DNA from: an uncultured Lachnospiraceae bacterium
GTDB taxonomy: Bacteria > Bacillota > Clostridia > Lachnospirales > Lachnospiraceae
Length of the DNA: 31,740 nucleotides
NCBI GenBank assembly: GCA_900546495.1
Contig: URDN01000031.1
Location: 1 to 31,740 of the forward strand
Direction of reading: 5' to 3'
The notes below the pieces were generated by a model. The model was given only the letters and a program-made list of their open reading frames with translations. It was not told the DNA's origin and made no database searches. Of the stretch, positions 1-8,192 are shown piece after piece. The position numbers and the translations under genes were made by a program. Numbering within the stretch: position 1 is the first letter of the stretch; every line of letters starts with the position of its first letter.

Positions 1-21
1 ATAATTATAACTTGGTACACG

Positions 22-414
22 CTATACACTACTATAAACTGTACTCCATTTTAGGTAATACTCCAGGAATACTTCAATATATCCCGCCTGGCAGTTGCTT
101 ACGATGCCGATTTCATATCCCATGTCGCGCAAGCTCTCAAATACTTTCCGGACATCTCCGTACAACTTTGCTCCTACATGACTCAGATATTCATTTTCAT
201 CTCTCTCACAGGCATGAATGATTTCCATCGCCTGATCCAGTTCATACTGCGCAAGTAACTCTTTGGCAAAGCAATCCATGGTTTTACCCATGAGCCCGAT
301 CAGCTGTTCTCTGCGGATGTGCATTTCCGGACAGGTCTTGTTCCAGGATTCCACAATTTCATCCACAGAATCCCACAATGTACCGTCCATATCAAAAATA
401 ACTGCTTTTTTCAT
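22..414 (-). CDS. HAD-family phosphatase, C-terminally truncated (130 aa)
   Basis: The start is a textbook HAD motif I, FDMDGTLWDS at residues 7-16, where the first Asp is the nucleophile. A helical cap region follows, and then motif II, the Ser in GIVSNCQAGY near residues 103-112. HAD phosphatases of this phosphoglycolate-phosphatase-like type usually run to about 210 residues. This one ends at 130, just after IEVFLEYY, with an unrelated tail (LKWSTVYSSV), so motif III (Lys) and motif IV (acidic pair) are missing. The ATG lies 3 nt after the purD stop, so it is probably translationally coupled to the purine operon. The family acts on small phosphorylated metabolites, but the substrate cannot be told. 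As written the protein should be inactive, so this is probably a gene broken near the window edge by insertion, deletion or rearrangement. Confidence 0.8.
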   Translation of the reverse strand: MKKAVIFDMDGTLWDSVDEIVESWNKTCPEMHIRREQLIGLMGKTMDCFAKELLAQYELDQAMEIIHACERDENEYLSHVGAKLYGDVRKVFESLRDMGYEIGIVSNCQAGYIEVFLEYYLKWSTVYSSV

Positions 415-417
415 AAA

Positions 418-1692
418 TTATGCCTCATCGATGGCTTTACCGATATCATGACGCATATATTTATTTGCAAAATCAATCCATTCTGTTGCCGCATAAGCAT
501 TTGCGCGGGCTTCTTTTAAAGTAGCACCTTTGGCAGTAACTCCAAGAACACGACCGCCGTTTGTCACGATCTTGCCTTCCTCATTTAACTTGCTGCCTGC
601 ATGGAAACAGTAATAACCATCTTTATTCTCAAAGTTCTCCAGACCTTTGATCTCGAATCCTTTTTCATAAGAAACCGGGTAACCATCGCTTGCCAGAACA
701 ACGCAGACTGCAGCGTTATCTTCAAACTGCAGGTCAATCTGGTCTAAGGTTCCGTCAATGCATGCTTCCATAACGTCAATAACATCATTTTTCATACGTG
801 GAAGGACAACCTGTGCCTCCGGATCACCAAATCTGGCATTGTACTCCAGAACCTTCGGTCCGTCCTCTGTCAGCATCAGTCCAAAGAAAATAATGCCTTT
901 GAAAGTGCGTCCTTCTGCTGCCATGGCATCTACCGTTGCCTGGAACACATATTTTTTGCAAAATTCGTCTACTTCTTTTGTATAGAACGGACTCGGAGAG
1001 AAAGTTCCCATACCACCTGTATTTAATCCCTGATCTCCATCTTTTGCACGTTTATGATCCTGTGCAGAAGACATGATCTTGATTGTTTTTCCATCTACGA
1101 AAGACAATACAGATACTTCACGGCCTGTCATAAACTCTTCAATAACCATATGGTTGCCGGCAGAACCGAATTTCTTGTCCATCATGATTTCTTTGACACC
1201 AGCTTCTGCCTCTTCTAAAGTATTGCAGATCAGTACACCTTTTCCAAGTGCCAGTCCGTCTGCTTTCAGAACGATCGGCATTTTTGCTGTTTTCAGATAT
1301 TCCAGCGCTTTCTCGGGATCGTCAAAATTCTCATATGCTGCGGTAGGAATATTGTATTTTTTCATTAAATCTTTGGAAAATGCTTTGGAACCTTCCAGAA
1401 TCGCTGCTGCTTTGTTCGGTCCAAATACACGAAGTCCCTCAGCCTCAAAGGCATCTACGACACCGCCAACCAACGGATCATCCATACCGATAATGGTCAG
1501 GTCGATCTGGTTTTCTTTTGCAAATGCAACCAGTTTATCAAATTCCATGGCACCGATCGGTACACACTCTGCGATCTGTCCGATTCCTGCATTGCCCGGT
1601 GCACAGTAAATTTTATCTACGCGACTGCTTTTTGCCACACTTGTTGCGATGGCATGCTCTCTTCCGCCACTTCCTACGATCAGTACTTTCAT
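418..1692 (-). CDS. purD: Phosphoribosylamine-glycine ligase (GAR synthetase)
   Basis: It joins glycine to phosphoribosylamine with ATP, the second step of de novo purine synthesis in the cytoplasm. The 424-residue length is normal. The protein opens with MKVLIVGSGGREHAIA, the PurD N-domain signature. It carries the ATP-grasp segment KADGLALGKGVLI and the metal/substrate segment KVLEYNARFGDPEAQ. The reading frame is open 11 codons further upstream, but I place the start at the ATG at 1692: GGAGGAG sits 6 nt upstream and the ATG follows the purN stop by 1 nt. It is the fourth gene of the purE-M-N-D transcription unit and is followed after 3 nt by the truncated HAD gene. Confidence 0.97.
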   Translation of the reverse strand: MKVLIVGSGGREHAIATSVAKSSRVDKIYCAPGNAGIGQIAECVPIGAMEFDKLVAFAKENQIDLTIIGMDDPLVGGVVDAFEAEGLRVFGPNKAAAILEGSKAFSKDLMKKYNIPTAAYENFDDPEKALEYLKTAKMPIVLKADGLALGKGVLICNTLEEAEAGVKEIMMDKKFGSAGNHMVIEEFMTGREVSVLSFVDGKTIKIMSSAQDHKRAKDGDQGLNTGGMGTFSPSPFYTKEVDEFCKKYVFQATVDAMAAEGRTFKGIIFFGLMLTEDGPKVLEYNARFGDPEAQVVLPRMKNDVIDVMEACIDGTLDQIDLQFEDNAAVCVVLASDGYPVSYEKGFEIKGLENFENKDGYYCFHAGSKLNEEGKIVTNGGRVLGVTAKGATLKEARANAYAATEWIDFANKYMRHDIGKAIDEA

Positions 1693-1693
1693 G

Positions 1694-2323
1694 TCAGTTC
1701 TCCTCCACAATTGCTTTTCCGTCAACTACTTTGACCTTGCCGTTTGCAATCAGATCAATGGCTTTCGGCATAATGATCCATTCTGCCTCTTCCATGACAC
1801 GCTGCTGTAAAATCTTCGGTGTATCACCATTTTTTACCTCAACGGCTTTCTGCAAAATAATCGGACCGGTATCCGTTCCTTCATCTACAAAATGACAGGT
1901 TGCTCCCGTTACTTTCACGCCACGGTTTAACACGCCTTCATGCACTTTCAGACCATAATATCCAGTTCCGCAGAAAGACGGAATCAGTGATGGATGAATG
2001 TTGATGATGCGGTTTCTGTATTTCCGGATCATCATCTCCGGGATGACTACTAAAAATCCTGCCAGAACGATCAGATCTACCTGCGCCTCATCCAGTGCAG
2101 CCAGCAGTGCCTCGTGAAACTGAGCTCTGTCCTCATAATCCTTCGGAGAGATGCAGCAGTTTGGAATACCTGCCTTTGTGGCACGTTCAAGCGCATAGGC
2201 ATTTTTATTATTGCTGATAACCATTGCGATCTCGGTATTTGTGATTTTTCCATCTGCAATAGCATCAATGATGGCCTGCAAATTGGTGCCACCACCTGAT
2301 ACCAGCACTGCAATTCTTAGCAT
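1694..2323 (-). CDS. purN: Phosphoribosylglycinamide formyltransferase (GAR transformylase)
   Basis: It transfers a formyl group from 10-formyltetrahydrofolate to GAR, directly after the PurD step. At 209 residues it has the normal PurN size. The phosphate-binding loop SGGGTN is at residues 9-14. The catalytic residues are recognisable as N108 and H110 in INIHPSLIP and D151 in DEGTDTGP. The ATG is preceded by GGAG at 7 nt spacing and overlaps the 3' end of purM by 7 nt; the stop lies 1 nt before purD. Gene order and overlaps indicate translational coupling. One small oddity is FCGTGYYG, where many homologues have a Lys in place of the Thr. Confidence 0.97.
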   Translation of the reverse strand: MLRIAVLVSGGGTNLQAIIDAIADGKITNTEIAMVISNNKNAYALERATKAGIPNCCISPKDYEDRAQFHEALLAALDEAQVDLIVLAGFLVVIPEMMIRKYRNRIINIHPSLIPSFCGTGYYGLKVHEGVLNRGVKVTGATCHFVDEGTDTGPIILQKAVEVKNGDTPKILQQRVMEEAEWIIMPKAIDLIANGKVKVVDGKAIVEEN

Positions 2324-3342
2324 AAATCTACTCCTTTTTCACCATCGATGATTTTTCCTACCACATATGGTGTATCTCCAGCCTGTTTGATTGCTGCCAT
2401 TGTCTTGTCAACATCTGCCGGATCAACAGCAACGATCATACCAAGTCCCATGTTGAAGGTGTTGTACATCATTTCTTCTGTAATGTCGCCTTCTTTTGCA
2501 AGCATTGTAAAAATTGGTGGTACCGGATAGCTGTCTTTCTCAACAACTGCACGTTTGCCATCGATAAGCATACGCGGAATATTCTCATAGAATCCACCAC
2601 CAGTGATATGGCTGCATGCTTTTACTGTCACGCCAGCTTCACGGATGGATTTTAATGCGTTTACATAAATTCTTGTCGGAGCTAATAATGTCTCGCCAAG
2701 TGTTTTTCCAAGTTCTTCATGATAGGTATTCAGTGTGTCCTCATCCATCTGGAATACTTTACGAACCAGTGAAAATCCATTAGAATGTACACCACTGGAA
2801 GCCATACCGATCAGCACATCACCGTCTTTTAATCCACTTCCTGTGATCATGTCTTTGCGGTCAACCACACCAACTGCAAAACCTGCCAGATCGTACTCAT
2901 CTTCAGGCATCAGACCCGGATGTTCTGCTGTCTCACCACCGATCAGTGCTGCGCCGGACTGCTTACATCCTTCTGCCACACCTTTTACGATATCAGCGAT
3001 CTTCTCCGGATAGTTTTTGCCACAGGCAATGTAATCCAGGAAGAACAGCGGTTCGCCACCTGCGCATGCAATATCGTTTACGCACATTGCAACAGCATCG
3101 ATTCCGATGGTGTCATGTTTATCCATTAAAAATGCAAGTTTTACTTTTGTACCGCATCCGTCTGTACCAGATAACAGTACCGGGTCTTCCATCTCTTTAA
3201 TCTTATTTAAAGAAAATGCTCCGGAAAATCCGCCAAGTCCGCCAAGTACTTCTGTACGCATGGTTTCCTTTACATGTTTTTTCATCAATTCTACTGATTT
3301 GTAACCAGCTTCAATATCTACACCTGCTTTTTTGTAATCCAT
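2317..3342 (-). CDS. purM: Phosphoribosylformylglycinamidine cyclo-ligase (AIR synthetase)
   Basis: It closes the imidazole ring of AIR using ATP and belongs to the PurM/PurL/SelD/HypE ATPase superfamily. The 341-residue length is typical. MDYKKAGVDIEAG at the N-terminus, SGTDGCGTKVKLA near residues 58-70, and later GGETAEHPG and HITGGGFYENIPR are PurM signatures. The start is supported by GGAGG upstream. It lies 31 nt downstream of purE and overlaps purN, consistent with one operon. Nothing unusual was seen. Confidence 0.97.
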   Translation of the reverse strand: MDYKKAGVDIEAGYKSVELMKKHVKETMRTEVLGGLGGFSGAFSLNKIKEMEDPVLLSGTDGCGTKVKLAFLMDKHDTIGIDAVAMCVNDIACAGGEPLFFLDYIACGKNYPEKIADIVKGVAEGCKQSGAALIGGETAEHPGLMPEDEYDLAGFAVGVVDRKDMITGSGLKDGDVLIGMASSGVHSNGFSLVRKVFQMDEDTLNTYHEELGKTLGETLLAPTRIYVNALKSIREAGVTVKACSHITGGGFYENIPRMLIDGKRAVVEKDSYPVPPIFTMLAKEGDITEEMMYNTFNMGLGMIVAVDPADVDKTMAAIKQAGDTPYVVGKIIDGEKGVDLC

Positions 3343-3373
3343 TCTGAATTCCTCCGTTATGTATGAGATTTGA

Positions 3374-3880
3374 TTATTTCGCGTAATTTTTATATCCGGT
3401 TTCCTGTAATTTCTCGTCTTTTTCCACCACCTGGGATTTCAGCTCCTCTGTGTAAGCTTTCAGTTTCTCTAAAAGCTCCGGATCTGATGTAGCCAAGATC
3501 TTTGCTGCCAGAATACCTGCATTTGCACCACCGTTGATTGCTACAGTTGCAACCGGGATTCCGCTTGGCATCTGTACGATGGAGTACAGAGAATCTACGC
3601 CGCCCAGATCAGATGTCTTCATCGGGATTCCAATCACCGGCATCGGAAAGATTGCCGCACACATACCCGGCAGATGAGCCGCTTTACCTGCTCCGGCAAT
3701 AATCACTTTGAAGCCTTTCTCCTCTGCGGATTTTGCATAGTCAAAAAACACATCCGGCTCACGATGTGCGGAGATGATACGCATCTCATAATCGATACCG
3801 AATTTATCCAAAATTTCTGCTGCCTTTGCCATGATCGGCATATCTGAATCACTGCCCATTACAATTCCTACTTTAGCCAT
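3374..3880 (-). CDS. purE: N5-carboxyaminoimidazole ribonucleotide mutase (class I PurE)
   Basis: It converts N5-CAIR to CAIR in de novo purine synthesis. The 168-residue protein starts with the class I signature GSDSDMPIM (residues 9-17). The catalytic segment RIISAHREPD contains His39, and GAGKAAHLPGM follows. Class I PurE normally works with PurK, which is not in the window; purC, purF, purL and purH are also absent, so the pathway is split elsewhere. This is the first gene of the minus-strand purE-M-N-D unit. AGGAG at 8 nt supports the start. A 256-nt leader with a stable hairpin lies upstream (see the 3923-3954 entry). Confidence 0.97.
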   Translation of the reverse strand: MAKVGIVMGSDSDMPIMAKAAEILDKFGIDYEMRIISAHREPDVFFDYAKSAEEKGFKVIIAGAGKAAHLPGMCAAIFPMPVIGIPMKTSDLGGVDSLYSIVQMPSGIPVATVAINGGANAGILAAKILATSDPELLEKLKAYTEELKSQVVEKDEKLQETGYKNYAK

Positions 3881-3922
3881 TTGTATGTGCTCCTTTCATC
3901 CCTCATGTAAATATTTATAACA

Positions 3923-3954
3923 CCACCAAAGCAAAATCTCATCTGCTCTGGTGG
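3923..3954 (-). promoter_or_regulatory. Hairpin in the leader of the purine operon
   Basis: The 11-nt arms CCACCAGAGCA and TGCTTTGGTGG (minus strand) pair with one G-U and enclose a 10-nt loop, 42 nt upstream of the purE start. The run after it is AT-rich (GTTATAAATATTT) but not a real U-tract, so it could be a weak attenuator, a 5' stabiliser or a protein site. It does not match the purine, PRPP or guanidine riboswitch cores as I know them. The rest of the 3881-4136 gap is very AT-rich with several ambiguous promoter-like hexamers and no gene. Confidence 0.4.
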
Positions 3955-4136
3955 CTTACTACTCTGTTTACATCTTACCTTGAATTATGCAAATTTGCCA
4001 ATTATATATTGTTATATTTTTCATAAGAGTAACTAATATATATCACTTGTTTCATTTGTTTTTCTAATGATACAATTATATATTCATCAGTACTACAAAA
4101 AACTCTATACATACCGCTCTTATTTTTTTAACATTC

Positions 4137-6203
4137 TTATTTTAATAACGGCTCGTTGAGTTCTTCCGCGCCTTCCACCCGGAACAGACCATCACGGATA
4201 ATATCAGCAGTGCTGCCATCCGGACGGATAACTGTAATCGCACCAAGTTCATCATACGGAATGGTAATATCGGTATGGCAGTTAAAGTATGCCTTTGACA
4301 TATCCTCCTTACGAAGCAGGCTCTTCTCATTATCCCGGGCAATAATCTCCTTGCCGTTTGGATTGTAAACAGCAGTATCCTCCGCGTGGGAATAACACGT
4401 ATCGCCAACCGCAAAATGCGGACCGGTTTTTTCTGCGATCAGGATCGGCAGTTTTGCTCCGATCTGATATTCTTTCGCCATACGATATGCGGTTGTATTT
4501 GTTCCGATAGCAAACTCACCCATCGGCAATGTCTCATGACGCATTAAAATATTGTCACGGATATAAGCCTTGTTCTGTGCCTCATCCGCAAAGTTTCCAC
4601 AGTTGTAACTCTCAATCATGCCGTCTTTGAACACAACCTCCAGGTCAAGATACTGCAGACCATTCAAAAATACTTCTGATACATGCAGAATTCCGTTTGT
4701 TCCTGCCAGAACCGGAGAAGTAAATACTTCACCAACCGGAATATTGACATCTGCCACACAGTTTTCAAAAATAGTCTGTTTATCCGGATCCGTCAGCGGA
4801 TGAAGTGCTACCGTCAGATCCGTGCGGTTGCCGCCACGGCCGGTAATGTGTACTTTTGTACCTGTGTCAAGTACGTCAATGATGCACTGCTGCATTTTCT
4901 GATATTTCGCATAATCCAGTGTGTTGATCACAACGGTCTCTGCAAAAATTTCCTTAAACTGATCACCAATCTCCGGAATCGGATAAGCAATGATGGTAAA
5001 GCTGCGCTCCTCGCCTTTGATATACTCATTTGTGATCTGACCGGACATGGAAGCGTTGTAAACAACCAGCTCCTGCTGACGGTCATGGTAATGGATCGCT
5101 GACTCTTTTTTCTCCGGTGAAAACGGTTCTTCACCAAACACTTCCAAAACGGCCGGTCCGCCATGCTCTGCGGCCTGAATCTTATGCTGCTCAAATACAG
5201 TACGCAGTACTTCCAGACGACGCTCCACAAAGGCTTTATCAAAATAGAATGCTTTATCTTCTTTGTGATCAAAATCATACTGACGGTTTACACTGGTCGC
5301 ATAAGCACCACGTTTGGAACCACCACGGTTATTGAAGGAAGATGACGGCTCTCTGCTGATGGTCGCCTGCAGTCCGATTTTTTCAAAATTTTGGATGGCT
5401 GCACGGATCATGCGCTCAAATCCAACCTGATAATGAATCTGAACCGTCTTTTTCTTTTTGATGTCCTTACCCGTAATCTCAAATCCAATGCGGTATCCTT
5501 CGGTATAAGTATCCGCCATGGACTGAATCTCTTCCTCAGAAAGTTCATTTAAAAATGCCGCTATACCAAGTTCATTTTCTCCAATATAGAATCCATACTG
5601 ATACAGGTAGCTGAGATCAGACAGATCTGATTTCATGATAATATTTTTGTACATACTGTCCACCGGATCGATCATTTCCCGTATCTGATTTTCCACAAAC
5701 ACCTCACTGTAATCATGGAAATACCAGTAAATCGTCTGTTTTGCTTCCTGCAGATCTTCCTCCTCAAAGCAATTATACACCTGTACAAACAGCTCCAGCA
5801 ATAAAGTCAGTTCTGCCAGTTTTCCTTCAAATGCATATGTGATCGCCACATCCAGTTCTGCACGCAGAAAACTTAACAGTTCGCCTTCTTTTTCTCCAAA
5901 AACAGCAACTGCATACGCCGGATTTGCATAACTTTCTTCATAAAAACCAGGAAGCATGTGGTGATATAACTGCTCCTGATCCGCCTTGCAGATCTCCAGA
6001 CTGCGCTGCTGCAAGGTTCCGTCTTTTGCCATCTGGCACAGTTCCATTGTCTTTTTCAGATAAGCAGCTGCCTCTGAAAAATATTCCTTGTAAAGATCCG
6101 GCACCAGAGCGTCTTTGCTGATTTCTTCCACACGCTCTGCCACCAGTCCATATCGTTCTTCGATTGTCTCGTCTAAAAAATCATTCCAAACGCTATCACC
6201 CAT
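4137..6203 (-). CDS. M29-type metallo-aminopeptidase with long N-terminal extension
   Basis: The C-terminal ~290 residues (about 400-688) look like family M29 (aminopeptidase T/AmpS) enzymes, which remove N-terminal residues with two metal ions. All expected ligands can be placed by motif spacing: E492 in GEVFTSP, E563 in MGEFAIGTN, H596 in TGPHFAVGD, Y604 as the catalytic Tyr, and H643/D645 in CHTDI. Classical M29 enzymes are about 410 residues. This 688-residue protein carries some 270 extra N-terminal residues that are acidic and mainly helical-looking, with no signal peptide. Zinc or cobalt binding and a cytoplasmic peptide-turnover role are inferred from the family. It is the last gene behind pyrE, the VanZ-like gene and a small membrane gene, 80 nt after the latter. 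Confidence 0.85.
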   Translation of the reverse strand: MGDSVWNDFLDETIEERYGLVAERVEEISKDALVPDLYKEYFSEAAAYLKKTMELCQMAKDGTLQQRSLEICKADQEQLYHHMLPGFYEESYANPAYAVAVFGEKEGELLSFLRAELDVAITYAFEGKLAELTLLLELFVQVYNCFEEEDLQEAKQTIYWYFHDYSEVFVENQIREMIDPVDSMYKNIIMKSDLSDLSYLYQYGFYIGENELGIAAFLNELSEEEIQSMADTYTEGYRIGFEITGKDIKKKKTVQIHYQVGFERMIRAAIQNFEKIGLQATISREPSSSFNNRGGSKRGAYATSVNRQYDFDHKEDKAFYFDKAFVERRLEVLRTVFEQHKIQAAEHGGPAVLEVFGEEPFSPEKKESAIHYHDRQQELVVYNASMSGQITNEYIKGEERSFTIIAYPIPEIGDQFKEIFAETVVINTLDYAKYQKMQQCIIDVLDTGTKVHITGRGGNRTDLTVALHPLTDPDKQTIFENCVADVNIPVGEVFTSPVLAGTNGILHVSEVFLNGLQYLDLEVVFKDGMIESYNCGNFADEAQNKAYIRDNILMRHETLPMGEFAIGTNTTAYRMAKEYQIGAKLPILIAEKTGPHFAVGDTCYSHAEDTAVYNPNGKEIIARDNEKSLLRKEDMSKAYFNCHTDITIPYDELGAITVIRPDGSTADIIRDGLFRVEGAEELNEPLLK

Positions 6204-6283
6204 ATTATTTAATCTCCTACCGATTCTTCATTTTTCTCATTTTTTGTATTTGTTTCTATAAAAATGATGTTGGAATCAAAACT

Positions 6284-6625
6284 CTACATCAAACCGTATA
6301 TGTACATCCCGCCAAGCCCAACGGTCAGCACTGCGCCAAACGCAATACCAAGTCGTGGGGGCAGTGGTCTGATCTTCGGCTCCTTCACTGCAAAAATGCC
6401 ACAGATCAGTGCGCCAAGTGCCAGGATCAGTCCAACTAATCCCAAGCCTCCTACTTTATATCCACCTTCACCGGACGCCAGAAATGACTGGATCACCGCA
6501 GTGCAAAAAACCGCCAGCGCCGCCATTGCTGTAAAAAAAGACAAAATCCCGGTAGGGGAATATTTTAAATCCCTCATCCGGGTCTTTCGTGTCCGGCGAA
6601 AATATTTTCTTCTGTTGCTTGCCAT
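6284..6625 (-). CDS. Small integral membrane protein of unknown function (113 aa)
   Basis: I do not recognise a defined family with confidence; related short membrane proteins of unknown function are common in Lachnospiraceae. A very basic N-terminus (MASNRRKYFRRTRKTR) is followed by three hydrophobic segments: about residues 26-46 (GILSFFTAMAALAVFCTAVI), 60-77 (GGLGLVGLILALGALICG) and 94-112. This suggests three membrane spans with the basic end in the cytoplasm. The frame extends 9 codons upstream, but AAGGAGG ends 7 nt before the ATG at 6625, so I use that start. It sits between the VanZ-like gene and the M29 aminopeptidase on the same strand. Confidence 0.75.
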   Translation of the reverse strand: MASNRRKYFRRTRKTRMRDLKYSPTGILSFFTAMAALAVFCTAVIQSFLASGEGGYKVGGLGLVGLILALGALICGIFAVKEPKIRPLPPRLGIAFGAVLTVGLGGMYIYGLM

Positions 6626-6698
6626 ACGCTGCCTCCTTATATCTGTATCCATCAGATAAAAATGATTTATTTTTTATCCAACTGCATATCTGGAAAAA

Positions 6699-7190
6699 CT
6701 AACTCTTCTGTTCTCCCAGCCTTCTGGCATCGGCATCCCGGTCCCGTTTACGCTGCATCAGCGCATAGACCAGATACCCCAACATTCCACCGATTGTATT
6801 CAGAAAAATATCGTCCACATCAAAACAGCCGGTTTTTGTTACAAGCTGAATGCATTCCACACTCAGACTCAATTCAAAACCCAGCAATGCTGTGAACCAG
6901 AATTTCCGTTTTTTTCTGCCCAGGATCGGGACCAGAAAACCAAATGGCATAAAAATAGCAATATTTCCAAACAAATTAGAAATCACTGCCACCGGTCCCA
7001 GAAGATCCGCATACACGATAAATCTTCGTATCTCCCTGAACGGAATCACATTATAATGATAACTGCGCTCAATTCCGACACGGTCCAGCATATCCGCGAA
7101 AAACAGGAAGTACACCAGACCGGCGATATACAGCGCAAACAATACTCTGCATAAAAGTCGAATTTGTTTTTTATGATTGTTTATAAACAT
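6699..7190 (-). CDS. VanZ-like family membrane protein
   Basis: The 163-residue protein has four hydrophobic segments. The VanZ-like hallmarks are NVIPFREIRRF after the first span, SNLFGNIAIFMPFGFLVP in the middle, and ELSLSVECIQLVTKTGCFDVDDIFLNTIGGMLGY near the end. VanZ itself gives low-level teicoplanin resistance, but most family members are chromosomal proteins of unknown function, so no resistance role is claimed. The C-terminus is a charged cytoplasmic tail. The start lies 11 nt after the pyrE stop with only a poor Shine-Dalgarno, suggesting translation coupled to pyrE. Confidence 0.9.
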   Translation of the reverse strand: MFINNHKKQIRLLCRVLFALYIAGLVYFLFFADMLDRVGIERSYHYNVIPFREIRRFIVYADLLGPVAVISNLFGNIAIFMPFGFLVPILGRKKRKFWFTALLGFELSLSVECIQLVTKTGCFDVDDIFLNTIGGMLGYLVYALMQRKRDRDADARRLGEQKS

Positions 7191-7201
7191 TGCCGCAATG
7201 C

Positions 7202-7882
7202 TTATTTTGCGCCATACTGCTCATAATATGCGTCAATGGCGGCTTTTAATGTGTCATCGATGACAACCTTGCCATTGCACTCACGGTTGTACAGATGCTC
7301 CACCACCTCTGCCATAGTTACGATGGCATTTGTCTCAAAGCCGTACAGATCTTTTACTTCCTCAAGAGCACATTTTGTACCGCCTTTTCCAACTTCCATA
7401 CGATCCAGAGAAACCATCAGGCCAACGATCTCTACATTTGCAGCTTCACGTACCTTCGGAACAGTCTCTTCCATGGATTTTCCGGAAGTGGTAACATCCT
7501 CGATCATAACGACACGATCACCGTCTTTTAAAGTACTTCCAAGAAATTTTCCTTTGTCTGCGCCGTGATCTTTTGTTTCTTTACGATCTGAGCAGTAACG
7601 AACCTCTTTTCCGTATAACTCGCTGTATGCGATGGCTGTTACAACACTGATCGGGATTCCTTTGTAAGCCGGTCCGAATAATACATCAAAATCATCGCCA
7701 TATTTATCATGAATTGCTTTTGCATAATACTCACCAAGTCTCTTTAACTGAGAACCAGTCACATAAGCGCCTGCATTCATAAAAAATGGAGATTTTCTGC
7801 CGCTTTTCAGGGTAAACTCTCCAAATTTTAAAACATCACTTTCTACCATAAATTCGATAAACTCCTGTTTGTAAGCTTCCAT
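7202..7882 (-). CDS. pyrE: Orotate phosphoribosyltransferase
   Basis: It makes OMP from orotate and PRPP in pyrimidine synthesis. The 226-residue protein shows FTLKSGRKSPFFMN near residues 23-36, the substrate loop typical of PyrE. The PRPP-binding motif VMIEDVTTSGKS lies at residues 125-136. GGAGG at 9 nt supports the ATG. It appears to be the promoter-proximal gene of a unit that continues into the VanZ-like gene. No other pyr gene is present, so PyrE is separated from the rest of its pathway. Confidence 0.97.
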   Translation of the reverse strand: MEAYKQEFIEFMVESDVLKFGEFTLKSGRKSPFFMNAGAYVTGSQLKRLGEYYAKAIHDKYGDDFDVLFGPAYKGIPISVVTAIAYSELYGKEVRYCSDRKETKDHGADKGKFLGSTLKDGDRVVMIEDVTTSGKSMEETVPKVREAANVEIVGLMVSLDRMEVGKGGTKCALEEVKDLYGFETNAIVTMAEVVEHLYNRECNGKVVIDDTLKAAIDAYYEQYGAK

Positions 7883-7991
7883 TCTGCTGTTTCCTCCTTA
7901 TTTTAAGCCATTTCCGGAATTTTTCTTTTACAAAATCTGTGTTTTAATTGCAAGTTTCTTAATAATAAAACCTTTGCACAGATATAGATTA

Positions 7992-8020
7992 AGTATACTA
8001 TGCAGTTGTTTTTTTTTCAA
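7992..8020 (-). promoter_or_regulatory. Predicted pyrE promoter with an inverted repeat
   Basis: Minus strand: -35 TTGAAA at 8015-8020, 17-nt spacer, -10 TATACT at 7992-7997, about 110 nt upstream of pyrE. The -35/spacer part is framed by CAGTTG and CAACTG separated by nine A, a perfect 6-bp inverted repeat that could be an operator. The leader contains ATCTGTG...CACAGAT (7-bp perfect), which could fold as a long-range stem. The remainder of the 310-nt gap 7883-8192 is AT-rich and I see no gene in it. Confidence 0.6.
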
Positions 8021-8192
8021 CTGACAAGGCAGAAATTTATAGGAAGATTTCTCTCGCGATCTCACAACTCATATAATGTCCTCTATTTTAATTTTTTATA
8101 TACGGTCTCATTTTACAAATTTTTAATCCCTGCATTTTTCATGCTAATACCATTAGTCTCTATCTTTCACATATATGATAAAACTTATCGCA

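Noticed and set aside
1073..1609. 178-residue plus-strand ORF opposite purD
   Set aside because: Antisense frame of purD with Ser/Pro/Ile-rich composition typical of shadow frames.
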